Positions 1 to 12,211 of a stretch of DNA of 64,000 nucleotides are shown here, piece after piece. Numbering within the stretch: the first letter of the stretch is position 1; each line of letters begins with the position of its first letter. The notes beneath the pieces were generated by a model. That model had not been told where the DNA came from and searched no databases. It worked only from the letters and a program-made list of their open reading frames with translations. This stretch comes from Galeopsis tetrahit (taxonomy: Eukaryota > Streptophyta > Magnoliopsida > Lamiales > Lamiaceae). Where the stretch lies: NCBI GenBank assembly GCA_963675135.1, contig OY776130.1, positions 26,218,001 to 26,282,000 on the forward strand, given 5' to 3'. The translations under genes and the position numbers were made by a program.

Positions 1-2080
1 GTGGATAGATAAAGTCTGCCAAAATAGATTCAAGTAAATGTGATTGGTAGATCAGAAGTCAGCATTTATTGTTGATCTTCTATTATGCTGCATATATGAA
101 AGTAACTAAAGGTGTGGTAGATGAGAGGTCTATTTCTGAGAAGCTCATCTTAAAGGGATGACACATGGCCTCATATTAACACGTGGCAAAATTATGAAAA
201 ACTTCGTAATTTTATTTTTTTCTAATTTATAGAACCACCGTCAATATTTTTGTTTCTGCCTTTCCGTTAATTTGATACCAAACATTAAAATCACATCGAA
301 TTACCTCGGCCTATGCTTTGTCAATCTCTGCCAAATTTTTCTCTCCCTTAAGAATACATGTTTTTTCATCACCTACACAATACAATGGATAAGCATATGT
401 GCACCTCAAAGTTTCTTTAGACATACAATCAGTAAAAGTGACCGAGTGATAAATCAATTACAATGACAATATAGTGGGTATCAACACAACTTCTTATATA
501 ATTCTCATAAAAGTAACAATTCATAAAGATCACACATATGTTGTTATTCAAAAAGTTCAATCTCTTCAGACATATCCAAAAGAAGATGAATAAACATGTA
601 CTCTATCAAGACTTGCATTTGGTGATCAATTAGTAATCAATTATTCACAATGGCATTAAACTTTTACATGATATATATAGCGGAACTGAACCAGATGAAA
701 AAATCTAACTAACATCTCTAGTAGTCCATAAACTGAAAATCCAATACAATTATGATAGGAATCTGAATTGCTGCTCAACGTCTAATTAAGTAACATTTAT
801 GAAATGAAAAACCATGATCTCAGTTCAAAAGATCCTCATTCCAGTGACGTTAATACCTGAAGTTTAGCTCCTCGATATGTGATCATACCAGGAATGCAAG
901 TTAAATAGTAGACTCATATGAAGCAACCTTCAGTTCCAGAGATAAATTGGTTAGGAAAATCTTTTTGAAGCTTAAGCATATTAAATAAAATCTACATAAG
1001 TTAGCTTCCAGAAAACGAAGAATATGATGATAATGATAAAATTGCCAAGATGATAATCAAATCTATATAAGTTTTGCCTACCACAGACCTAGCAATTAGA
1101 AAAAATAAATTTGCATGTCCAAACAATAAGCATTTTGATTTTATAATAGTGATGAAAATCAGACTAAAAAGATGGGAATACCGAGGACCAAAGTTTTAAA
1201 ATAAGAACAATAAATGTGTATGTAATCTGCACAGTTCTGCTTGATCGTCTTCGTATGTCAACTGTTGCTAAACATGTTGATGGTTTGAAATTGAAGGTAT
1301 GTTGGGAACAAAGGAGAAGAGTAATAATCATATCTCCCAAAAATGAAAATCTAACACCAATTAACGACTAAAATTCCTCCATACAACATTTAACATAAAT
1401 ATATGTCTCAGAAGGCATACATAACCAATAATTCTAGAAATATAAGTAAATTGAAACAGGGTTAGATTTTTCCAAGGAATTGGAACTTACACAAGGAAGA
1501 ATATGATCAAACAGCACCTGCTTCTCTCTATGCACTCCCTAATTCTTTCTTTGGACTTCAAGTGTCTAAGCGTGTCAAGCATTGATCAACCGTTTTATCA
1601 AATTAGGTATGCCTTCTTGCTCATTCCTTGGAAGAAACTGATCCAGACCCCTTTTTTTTAGGTGATCTTCGATCGCTTCAATGACTACCCAGCTTTAATC
1701 TTGGCTTTCCCCTTTACTGTCCCACTCACGGACCATCTCTACAAGAACCATTTTTTTTTTCTGAAATCCCGATTAACATAAGAAACAATGCAGAGGAGGC
1801 GGCCGAAGCAAATGCCGATTTAGACGGCGGAAGAAGTTGAGAGGGCCCGGAGAACAAAGGAATAAAGGTGAAATTACACTGCTAAGAGTTATACTCTGTA
1901 ATCTGTAATCAATAGAGAAACGTTTTTAAGCCAAATGAAACATTTCAAATTTCAATTAACTTTAAAATGAATGTCACATGGCAAGAGAGTATGAGATATG
2001 TGGCATTTCTAAATGACACATGTCATGATAAGAAATGACACGTGGCGAAATTTGGTGAAATCTTTCTTCCTTTTATTATA
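1..2080. other. AT-rich stretch without a recognisable gene
   Basis: No reading frame of convincing length or family resemblance is seen on either strand. A GC-richer patch at about 1790-1860 sits beside pyrimidine-rich tracts and could be a 5' leader or exon remnant of a minus-strand gene, but I could not build a gene model. Two short related blocks containing ACACGTGGC-type words lie near 160-200 and 1975-2055, close to the two ends of this stretch, so it may be the interior or flank of an unrecognised element. Confidence 0.5.
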
Positions 2081-2082
2081 TA

Positions 2083-2110
2083 CTAGTGTAAGCCCCGCGT
2101 TTTACGCGGG
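2083..2110 (-). mobile_element. Probable Helitron 3' terminus
   Basis: Read on the minus strand, a 7-bp stem (CCCGCGT pairing with ACGCGGG, loop of 3) is followed about 7 bases later by CTAG and then T. A short GC-rich hairpin just before a terminal CTRR, inserted next to a T, is the hallmark of Helitron 3' ends. The body of the element would extend to the right (above 2110). No RepHel gene and no 5' TC end were found, so it would be a non-autonomous or truncated copy. Confidence 0.5.
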
Positions 2111-2711
2111 ATTGAAATAAATTTATAATATAATTTTAATTTATTAATTAAAAAAATATATTTGGAACATGTATACATTTGTAAAAAATTTATTCTATTA
2201 AAAATATAAAAAATTGTAGCAATATAAATTAAATTGTATATATAAAAAATGGAATATAAAATCAATACATATTTTTTTGTTAAATTGCATGTGATTGGAT
2301 GCAATGATATTGTGTTTTGGTTTTTTTTTTTTTTTTTTAGATAGCTGTTTAAATGGCATGTGTTTGACATTGTGATGACTCTCATATTAATTGTACTAAC
2401 AACCCTATTTTAAATAGATTAAATATAGTCAACAAAGAGATAAAAAAAAAACATAACATTTTACATGAACATGTTTATTATACTGATGTGCTTTAAAGCA
2501 AAAGAAATAAAATCAAATATCAATTCAATTTAGTAATTTTAAAGTTAATCAATGTTTATATCTAAACAGATGGAGAAACAATTCATAAACCATCTCCGCA
2601 ACAAAATTACCAATTTACTTCTTCCGTCCATGGTGTTGAAATAATCTCTCTTTCACTTAATCTTCATAGGAGTCATACTTATGGATTTAAATAAAATTTC
2701 ACAATAACAAC

Positions 2712-4616
2712 TGTTGGGATATGGTTTATATTAATAAAAGAAAATTTGATTTTGATTTGATACCAAAACCCTAAGTAAAACCCCAAGTATGATGATTTGC
2801 CAAGTGACTTGTTCGTATTTTTAGATAAGTTTTTTCCAAGTATATTTTCGTTCCAAGGACTTAATTGAGTGTCAATGAATCCCTAAAGTTGCAAGTTATC
2901 ATGCTATTGTAGTAACTAAGCTTGTTTGTTTGGATTTTCGGGAATAAAAACGAAGATATTAAACTAAATTAACTAAAGTAATAAGTAATAGTGACTAGAA
3001 ATAGTGAACTAACTAACTTTCTTTTTGAAAGTGCAAGAGAAGTGTATTGCCTCGGGTGTTTCCGTTTTGTGAGCAATTAAGTGAACTAGTGAAACAATTA
3101 CATGAGCTAGATATGAATTTGGATTAAGCTAAAGGCTATCACATAAGTGTGCAAACCCCCTCGAAAGGCATAGGCGAACATCGTGCATTGATTAGCAATT
3201 ATAGGATCTAACCAAATATCATAAGCTCCTAGGATAGTGTTTCATAAGCACTTTCAACACGGTTACTAATGCCTATGAAACGCCCTCTCACCAAACTCCT
3301 AGACGACCTCTATTCGTTTGGTGTCTAAAGTTGTCGGTCTAGCCATTAACCTCCTCTCGGTTAGCTAATTACTAATTAACTTCTATTCAATTGACCAAAG
3401 CTCACACTCACACCCCAATCATGCAAACCCAACTCTCGTTGCAATCAACACAATCGAAAATGCTAGCTAATAGGGTTGATCAATCAAATGAATCAAACAA
3501 AATACAACTCAAGAAACATTTACACCCAAATCCTAAGTGAATCATGCAATTACTTCACAATTACACTAAATTCCCATCAAAACATCCACACCCAAGGCAA
3601 TTGGGGATTAGCCCATGGTTCTAGAGGAGAATCCCATGGCTACAACACAAAATAACATAAAGCTCATTCTAATGGATAAAGAAATTGCAAGACAGAAAGT
3701 AATTACCAAATTAAAACTTAAAATTGAGAGATATCACCTTGATGATGGATTTGTAGCTACAATATTATAAAATAAGCAAAGCCCACTTACAATCCTTGAT
3801 TGAAATGACAAATTAACTAAGTATTAAACTAATCTATGGAAAACTATAAGGAAAAATGCTTCAAAACCTATTACTATGTGTAACTATGTGTAGAGTCTCT
3901 TCTCGGTGTGGAATCCCCTTTTAAAACTAGCTAAGGACCCTTTATATATGTTGTGAGAAACCCCCAAGACAAGAATTGCACTTAAGCCCTTCGAATTTGG
4001 AGAGTTTTGACAAAAACCCCCGAAAAATGCGTCGCCCAGCCGGGCGGGTGAAGTGGCCCGGCCGGGCCAAACTTTCGTAAGTCAGGTGCCCTTTTGATGC
4101 TTGAACGGCCCGGCCGGGCGAGTGATGCCGCCCGGCCGGGCGGACCCTTCGTTTTTGCCTCCCTTTCTGTGCTTGAACGGCCCGGCCGGGCGAAACCTTC
4201 GACTTTGCCTATTTTGATGCCTGCATGGCCCGGCCGGGCGAGTGATGCCGCCCGGCCGGGCGGAACCTTCGTATTGGCCATTTTCTGTGCATGATGGCCC
4301 CGCCGGGCGAGTTATGCCGCCGGCCGGGCGGAACCTTCGACATGGGGCCAAATTTCCGTCCATCATTTTTCTGTCTCGAGTCTTCTCAAATTCTTTGTTA
4401 ATGCTCCCTAGCCTCGTTGCTACGCCTCATACGAGTGTCAATGAAGATTGACACTCTTTTTGTGATTTTGACGCCTAAATCGCTTCGTATTCCTACAAAA
4501 CAAGCTCACAAACCTTTCTCCATCAAGTCAAGCCTCTTAATCATGAAAATGCATGTAAAATCACCATAGTTTATCACTAAAACACACAAGATCTCATGCA
4601 ATTTACAATCGAATCA
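2712..4616 (-). repeat. 3' LTR of the Athila-like element
   Basis: The block starts TGTTGGGATA and ends AATCA on the plus strand, so on the minus strand it runs TG...CA as LTRs do. It lies immediately next to a polypurine tract. A length of about 1.9 kb fits Athila LTRs, which are long. It contains the first GC-rich palindrome array (4030-4345), about 270-590 bases inside its 5' edge on the minus strand. No second LTR is present in the window for comparison. Confidence 0.6.
4030..4345. repeat. GC-rich palindrome array 1 (GCCCGGCCGGGC)
   Basis: About six exact and three mutated copies of the 12-bp perfect palindrome GCCCGGCCGGGC occur within 315 bp, set in units that also contain ACCTTCG or ACTTTCG. 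The surrounding DNA is strongly AT-rich, so the contrast is sharp. Long open frames across it on both strands translate to Arg-Pro-Ala-Gly-type repeats and are by-products of composition. It lies inside the LTR of the Athila-like element. Confidence 0.9.
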
Positions 4617-4629
4617 CCCTCCCAAACTT
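4617..4629 (-). promoter_or_regulatory. Polypurine tract of the Athila-like element
   Basis: The minus strand reads AAGTTTGGGAGGG directly before the TG that opens the LTR. This is the expected position and composition of the plus-strand DNA synthesis primer of an LTR retrotransposon. Confidence 0.6.
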
Positions 4630-5958
4630 AAACCGTTGCTCGTCCCCGAGTAACAAAAGAATAAAAGCAAGAGGTTGTACGATTGCAAATAGATAATCAA
4701 TGAACGATCCCACGTATCAAATGAAATGAAATGAATTCTTCTTCCTCAAGATACATTCTCAAAATGATCACAAGTTCACTATTGAATATCAAACTAATTA
4801 CCCACACATGCTCAACATACAACAACAAGTGATGGTGATGACATTATCCAAATGTTCAAGTTCAACTCACAAGATATAGTGTTTCTCTCAAACACTCAAA
4901 CAAATTAAGGACAATAGACACTCATCAATCAAATCACGCATTGCAATTACCATAAGCTTGCCCAAGCTCTACCATCTTTCCACCACAAACATGTTCAACT
5001 ATGAGATCAATAGGTCTTGACAAAGGACGTAACGTTGGCTCTTTGGACGGGGTATGATGAATATGGATGAAGTGACTTGCTCACAAGCAATCATAAGGTT
5101 TACACACCTTCATTCTCACTTTTCATTCAACTTGCTCACAAGCAATCATCTCCTCATCTTTTTGTAGCCAATTTATTTTCTTTTTAAGCATTTGGGGCTC
5201 ATTGTCCCTCTTTTCTCTCTCAATTTTTTTTATTTTCTCATCACTTCCATCTTTTTCTTTCTTTTCACAACCTTGCCAATTTTTCTCTTCAAACCAAAGG
5301 CACTTAAGCATATGTTTTACCACTTTCTTTTTGTTCTCCACTAGAATTGGACATCAAAGGCTCAAAAAGCTAAATGGTTAAACATGGTAGGTTGCCAAGA
5401 GAATGAGAACTCAAGCTCAACGTATCACACAAGTATGATCTCAAGCAAGAACTTGGGCAAGTTCTAGAAAACAAGCAATGAATTGATCCACTCTAGAATG
5501 AAATAAATCGGATTAATGTTCGGTTCAAAGCTCAACTCTCACCGGTTCATTCAATACTCAATCATTCATCAATCATCATCACACATAACTTATTGTGTAT
5601 GCAAAACATCCATAGACGAATAGATGACAACAACATAAACATGATGATTCATCCCAAATATGTACAAATTCAAGGAATAAAATTCAAAACAACTCATCAT
5701 CAAATGTGTCTCAATGATCATACCATTCAACAATTTCACAACCAAAACACAATCTTTAACATTCCTTCACACACATCCCCACTCACACATTTCAAATCAA
5801 TAAACAAAACATCAATCCACACAAAACCACAAGACAAATAAAATCATCCCATTATCCTTACATGCCCCCACATAACTAGACTTTCAAAATGTCAAATGAA
5901 TAACAAGAACAAGAACAAGGTAATGCATAAGGAATAAGAGGTGAACCAAGCATGCTCT
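4630..5958 (-). other. Untranslated 3' region of the Athila-like element
   Basis: About 1.3 kb between the extra ORF and the polypurine tract has no coding frame of note. It contains an AC-rich, G-poor stretch at about 5580-5850 on the plus strand. Long untranslated stretches on both sides of the extra ORF are usual for this lineage. Confidence 0.5.
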
Positions 5959-7448
5959 TCATTGATGTGGTGGAGGGGCTCCAGGAAATCCGTATTGCAT
6001 CATCCATGCGTTGTAGGCTCGTTGGTTCTCCCGTATCAATCTCAGCTCGTTCTCCACCGACTCTTGCCTTGCTCCCAAACTTGTGATGCTTGCCTCGACC
6101 GCTGAAAACCGAGTATCAAAACTCGTTTGCAAGCCTCTAATTGCTGCAGTTATCTCATTAATTCCTCCGGCTTGGTTCCTTGCTTCATTTGACCTTCTTG
6201 AATACACATGTGATACGTGTGGGGCCTCTCTCTGTGCACGACTTGGGCCTTCATGGAATGAAGGATTAGCGGATGACTCACCCCTATGATGATGGTGAGG
6301 AGAAGCATGAGGCGCATCTTGCAAAAATTCTTGGTCAAGCTCTTGATCGAGCTCATCTTCGGTTGGTCCTTGTGGAGGCACCTCGATTCGAAACCTTGGG
6401 ATACGTTCATTGGCCTCCAGAGCTCTAATAACCTCCAAGTGATGTGGGGAAGCCATATCCCAATTTTCCCTCCTCCTATAAGTAGTCAACACGGGGTATG
6501 GCATCGGAAAGAACTTTTCACCATCTTCAATGCTCCAAACATGTTCGTTAATCCTTTCATCCAATTTAACCATATGCATCCTCCTCATAGTGTGTAAATC
6601 GAGCCTTCCTCCTCCTTCAACCAAAGTGTAGCCGCTTAAATCAATCTCGAAGTATTGAGCAATAGTCGTGACTATTCCACCCATTGTGAAATTCGGAATA
6701 TTCCGCTTGATCATAGTCAACAAATGATCAAGCAAGAATGCACCCATATTGACTTGCTCCCCGAACACCATACTCCTAATGATAAAAAGTTCCTCTCTCC
6801 TTACAGATCCGGCCTCAAATCTCCCAAACACAATGTTGGCGATGATTCGGTGCACATATCTAAACACCGGATTCTGCAAAAGCGAGGCCTTTGAATGACT
6901 AGAGGAGTAAACAGGAGCATCGTATTGATTCTTACGGGCTAACCTCTTCCAAAACCCATCTTCACCATATGTGTTCATCCGATCATAGACGTCAAGGTCT
7001 TCCTCACATGATGTTCCAAAGATGTCATTTAACTCGGGGCATGAGAGATATCTATCTTCGTTTCCTAATCGGAAAGTTATTCCGGCCGGAATGCCATTCG
7101 TTGGCTCTTCTTCCCTCAAGGTTGCCATGAACTCAATCGATAGCTCCTCGTATGTCTCGTTTGTGAGCTCGAGTAAATTCCCCCACCCTATGTTGTTGAA
7201 CAATTCATGCACGTCGTCCTTGATTTCCATTTGAAACATGAAAAAGTAATCCGGATACCGTGTGGGTCGAAGCTTTGAGTTTGCAATTCTTGAAAAAGTC
7301 TCAATATAATCTTTTCCTCTTGCACCCAAGTCGATTCCCCATTTAGATGGTCTTTTCCCACATCTTTCAAAGCAAAGCTCGTCCACAAGATCCCTACGTC
7401 TTGAGCTTCCTTCTCCTTTCTTGACATTTTTCTACAAATGAACAACAA
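5959..7448 (-). pseudogene. Athila-type extra ORF downstream of pol (frameshifted)
   Basis: A 475-codon open frame runs to a stop at 5959. It has the make-up of the plant retroelement ORF found in Athila elements (ATHILA ORF-1 or putative plant transposon protein families); its function is not established, though this position is often called env-like. The N-terminal two thirds are globular; the last 120 residues are rich in His, Ser, Gln and Glu with a coiled-coil-like segment near the end. The likely ATG lies near 7427 in another frame, so a single-base shift near 7395-7400 has split start from body. Just upstream the minus strand reads TTTGTAG, a possible splice acceptor. There is no obvious signal peptide. 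Confidence 0.65.
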
Positions 7449-8300
7449 TAAACTCCATTAGTTAGAATGTTCTTTCCACAATTCATTAGTGTACAAAGTT
7501 CCACTTTTGCACCTAATTCCAACAAATCAAGTATCAACATTCTCAACTAAACAAAGCCCATGTGTTATTCTATCATGCTCAACCAAATTCATCCAAAAAT
7601 TTACTCTTTTCTCAATTACCCACAATCTACTCTCACTTTCTTTATAAAAATCATGCCTACAAAGTATTTGTAAAAAGGCTTGAAAGAACAAAATTTTACA
7701 AAACTCAACAATAGCACTTATGTTCACTCAATCATAGTATGGATAAGCAATATCCAATAAAATATCATCCTTACAAACCAACATGCTCCTAAATTAAACA
7801 CAAAATGCCCAAGAACATCAATTATTCTCATGTAAGCACAATTTCACAATTCTAGCCCTAAATTCTTCAAATTTCTTCATGGGTATTTGAAATTAAGCAT
7901 TGTCATTCATTATTTACCAATAACAAACAATAATACACAAAGCCCATGGAAGAAATAACCAAGAAATCAACAAACCCATGTCAAATTCAAATTTTCGTCA
8001 CTTTCCCTGCACATGCAAAAAATACCTTCAAGAACTTCAAAACTTTGCTCAATCTTGCTAGAAAATTAAGGCGAATGAGTTACATACCTTGGGTGTTGAC
8101 TTTCTTGAAGAATTTGCAAGAGAAATCAAGAGAAATTTGAAGAAAAGTGAGACTTGTTTGGTGAGAGAAGTTAAAGACCAATTCTCAAGAGTGGGTGTGT
8201 GTGTTTTGAGTGTGTTAGGGTTTTAAAGGGATGTGGGCCGAGTGGGTAGGGTCGTGGTCCGTTTGGGTCGGGTTTAGACCCATAAAAATTAAAAAAAATC
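7449..8300 (-). other. Leader or intron between pol and the extra ORF
   Basis: No coding frame is seen. On the minus strand a good splice donor (AAG followed by GTATGT) lies at about 8090, and a polypyrimidine tract with TTTGTAG lies at about 7440. That would allow the extra ORF to be expressed from a spliced RNA, as has been reported for ORFs in this position in related elements. The splice reading is inference. Confidence 0.35.
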
Positions 8301-8309
8301 TTTACCTCG

Positions 8310-8610
8310 ACGCGGCCCGGCCGGGCGGCTCTGAATGGCCCGGCCGGGCGGAACCTTCGCAAATTTTTTTTTAACCTGGAGTGGACGGCCCGGCCGGGCG
8401 GCTGAGTGGACGGTCCGGCCGGGCGGCTGAGTGGACGGCCCGGCCGGGCGGCTGAGTGGCCCGGCCGGGCGAAACTTTCGTCTTTGAGCCCTTTTTTGCT
8501 GGAGTGAACGGCTCGGCCGGGCGGCTGAGTGGCCCGGCCGGGCGAAACCTTCGTCTTTGGGCAAATAGGCCGCCCGGTCGTGGGACAAAAGTGGCCCGGC
8601 CGGGTGGCAC
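8310..8610. repeat. GC-rich palindrome array 2 (GCCCGGCCGGGC)
   Basis: A second cluster holds six exact and about four altered copies of the same 12-bp palindrome, with linkers such as GGCTGAGTGGA and tails such as AAACCTTCG. Most altered copies differ by C-to-T changes, as expected from decay of methylated CpG. It lies between integrase and the extra ORF, outside the LTR, so the same element carries the array twice in different functional regions. Confidence 0.9.
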
Positions 8611-9334
8611 AATGGCTCGACCTTCTCTCCATTTTTTCAAATTTTTGCTCGATTTGACTCCAATTTCCCAACTTCACGCTGTTTTCACAAGTGAACAATT
8701 CAAACATCAATTACGATGCATGGTTTTTGGTGCTAATCGAATTACATAAACGAACATACCCCCCCAAACTTTTCATTGCACGCAATTAAAGTTTGGAAAA
8801 ATAGTGTTGGAATAAGATTTTGCACCAAAAACTTGCAATGATTCCCAATCTCAATCAATATCACACCATTCACCATAAATCTCAAAATCAATCATCAAAA
8901 TCACTCTCATTTGTGTCAACAACCACCATGCACATAAATCAAACACTAGTCAAGAATTACATTCCAACCCACTATACATCACTGACAAGTGTTCAAAAAT
9001 ATCACAACTCAAGTACAATATATCACAAGAAAATTTCCCTACCCCCCCAAACTTAGATATTGCAAAGCAATATTAAGTTTGGGACGAGGTGTACCTCATG
9101 ATGGCTATCAACTCCAATCTTCTTTACTTATCAAAACTTTTATCCACGACGTAGGACCTCCACCACGTGGGTATTTTTGACCTACAAAAGAGCTCTTCAC
9201 AAAAAGAACATCAACTACTCACACCTATTCAAACAAAACGAAATAAACAAAAAGAGGAATAAAGCAAGTAAAAATGGGTTGCCTCCCATTTAGCGCTAGG
9301 TTTAACGTCCTATGCCGGACGAAACTCCTTTAGG

Positions 9335-10645
9335 TTAAGGGTCACGAAGACCAACTAGATGTACTACCCCCTTGTCGGGAAGGGAGTAGTAATGCTTAAC
9401 CCGATGGCCATTCACTTTGAATTCTTCTCCTTTTTCGTTCTCAAGATCAAGGAAGCCCGTAGGATACACTTTCTTTACACGGAATAGCCCTTTCCATTTT
9501 GATTTCAACTTTCCAGGGAATAAACTTAACCTTGAATCGTAGAGTAACACTTCATCCCCCTCTTCAAAGATTTTCATGGATAGCCGTGCGTCATGCCATC
9601 TTTTTGTCTTCTCCCTAAATAATTGGGAGCTTGCATAGGCGTCCTCACGAAACTCCTCAAGTTCGTGCAATTGAAGGACCCTTTTCTCTCCACACAAATC
9701 ACTGTCCAAGATTACTTTCCTTAAAGCCCAAAGTGCTTGGTGTTCCACCTCAATGGGAAGATGACAAGCCTTCCCAAAAACTAATTGGTATGGAGACATA
9801 CCAAGTGGAGTCTTATATGCCGTCCTATATTCCCAAAGAGCATCCGGAAGCTTGCTTGCCCAATCTTTTCGGCTAGTGCTCACCGTCCTTTCCAAAATCT
9901 TCTTGATATGACGATTCGAAACTTCGGCAAGCCCATTGGTTTGGGGGTGATATGGAGTTGCTACCTTGTGTGTAACACCATACTTTGCAAGAAGCCTCTC
10001 CATCATCTTGTTTACAAAATGACTCCCCCCATCACTTATGAGAGCTCTAGGAACACCAAATCGAGTGAAGATTCCCTTCAAAAAGGTCATCACAGTGTTT
10101 GCATCGTTAGCCCTTGTAGCAACGGCCTCAATCCACTTTGACACATAGTCAACCCCAAGTAAAATGTAGGTAAAACCAATGGAAGACGGAAACGGTCCCA
10201 TGAAGTCTATCCCCCACACATCAAACAACTCAACCTCTACGATGTTGTTCAAAGGCATCTCGTTCTTCTTGGAAATCCCACCACTACGTTGACATTTATC
10301 ACATCGGAGTACAAACTCCTTACAAGAACGGAACACCCATGGCCAATAAAATCCAGATTGGAGCACCTTTAGAGCTGTCTTTTCACCCCCATAATGTCCA
10401 CCACACGGAGACGAGTGACAATGATTCATGATATCTTCACATTCCTCCTTCGGGACACACTTCCTAATTATGGAATGGACACCCCTTCTCAACAAATGGG
10501 GGTCGTCCCAAATGTAGCTCTCAACATCCTTCAAGAACTTCTTTTTCTCATAAGTGTTTGCCCCAAATGGCATGCTCCCACTTGCCAAGTAGTTGGCAAT
10601 ATCCGCATACCAAGGACCTTCATCATGAATCTTTCCCACAAATGA
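9335..10645 (-). pseudogene. Ty3/gypsy integrase domain
   Basis: The 434-codon frame contains an HHCC zinc-binding region (HCHSSPCGGHYG ... CDKCQRSG), then an integrase core with D in GIDFMGPFP, D in LISDGGSHF and E in NGLAEVSNRHI. The C-terminal part matches the usual plant gypsy tail (SRLSLFPGKLKSKWKGLF). It is in the same frame as the RT and is separated from it only by one TGA at 10646-10648. All three catalytic acidic residues are present. It integrates element cDNA in the nucleus. Confidence 0.85.
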
Positions 10646-12211
10646 TCATTGGACACGAAATAAACGCTCATCCGGGAACTCTTCTTTTACATCTCCAAAC
10701 TCTTCTTTGAACTCTTTAGCCCTCTCAATCCGGGATAAATGGTCGGCTATAACATTGTCACTCCCCTTCTTATCCTTGATCTCAATGTCAAATTCTTGAA
10801 GAAGTAGGATCCATCGGATTAGCCTTGGTTTTTCATCTTTCTTTCCCATGAGGTAACGGATAGCGGCGTGGTCCGTGTAAACGATAGTTTTCGCACCTAC
10901 TAGGTAGGGTCGAAACTTATCGAACGCGTACACCACCGCTAGAAGTTCCTTTTCCGTAGTGGTGTAATTCAATTGAGCTCCATTGAATGTTTTGGATGCA
11001 TAGTATATAGCCCGGAAAATCTTCTCCCTTACTTGGCCAAGAACTACCCCCATTGCCACGTCACTAGCATCACACATCAATGTAAACGGTTCCTTCCAAT
11101 TCAGTGCTACTAAGATGGGAGTGTTGATCAACGCTTCCTTCAAGGCACTAAAAGCATTCAAACAAGCATCATCAAAAACATAAGGAACATCTTTCTCAAG
11201 TAAGTGTGAAAGGAGCTTAGATAAATTAGAGAAATTTTTAATGAACCGTCTATAAAAGCCGGCGTGCCCCAAAAATGAACGAATTCCTCTCTCGTTTGAT
11301 GGAGGAGGAAGCTTCTCTATTGCCACTATCTTTGCCCGATCAACCTGCAAACCTTGAGACGATATATGATGACCAAGTACCACCCCCTCCTTGACCATGA
11401 AATGACACTTTTCCCAATTAAGGACAAGGTTGGTATCTTGGCATCGTTTAAGCACTAACTCCAAATGTTCCAAACATGTGTCAAATGAAGTACCAAAAAC
11501 TGAAAAGTCATCCATGAAAACTTCCATAACTCTCTCAATCAAATCATGAAAAATAGACATCATGCACCTTTGGAATGTTGCCGGTGCATTGCATAACCCA
11601 AAAGGCATGCGTCTCCAAGCAAACGTTCCATAGGAACATGTGAAGGTTGTCTTCTCTTGGTCTTCGGGGGCAATCATTATTTGATTGTACCCGGAATAAC
11701 CATCGAGGAAGCAATAGTAAGCAAATCCACCAAGCCTATCTAGCATTTGATCCATAAAGGGGAGGGGAAAGTGGTCCTTACATGTAGCCTTATTCAACTC
11801 TCTATAATCCACACACACTCTCCACTCGGTTGCTACCCGTGTAGCAATTACCTCATTTTTATCGGTCGTGATGACCGTCATTCCCCCTTTTTTAGTCACG
11901 ACATTCAATGGTGATACCCACGGACTATCACTAATAGGAAAAATCATACCCGAGTCTAAGAATTTGATAACCTCTTTCCTAATGACTTCTTGCAATATAG
12001 GATTTACTCGTCTTTGTGGTTGGACTATAGGTTTAACCTCACTCTCGGTCCTAATCCTATGCATGCATATAGACGGATTAATACCCTTCAAGTCATCAAT
12101 GGTCCAACCTAAGGCTTTCTTATTCCTAGCAAGCACAACCAACAATTTTTCCAACTCAACATCATTCAACAAAGAGGAAACTATAACGGGGTACCTCATT
12201 TCGTTATCCAA
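10646..12211 (-). pseudogene. Ty3/gypsy reverse transcriptase and RNase H
   Basis: The 521-codon frame shows RT motifs in order: DSGMIFPISDSPWVSP, the WRVCVDYRELN block, the FLDGYSGYNQI block, YGTFAWRRMPFGLCNAPATF and the catalytic FMDDF. It is followed by an RNase H domain starting TLMCDASD and a connection reading GSDNVIADHLSRIE. FMDD rather than YVDD is normal for Athila-lineage gypsy elements. Both ends of the frame are premature stops (TAA at 12212-12214 before it, TGA at its end); without them the frame would run from protease through integrase. Confidence 0.9.

Noticed and set aside
3982..4451. Overlapping open frames on both strands rich in Arg, Pro, Ala and Gly
   Set aside because: They are created by the GC-rich palindrome array; the translations are repetitive in all frames and match no protein family.
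8171..8749. Open frames of up to 179 codons on both strands
   Set aside because: Same reason: array 2 lacks stop codons in several frames at once.
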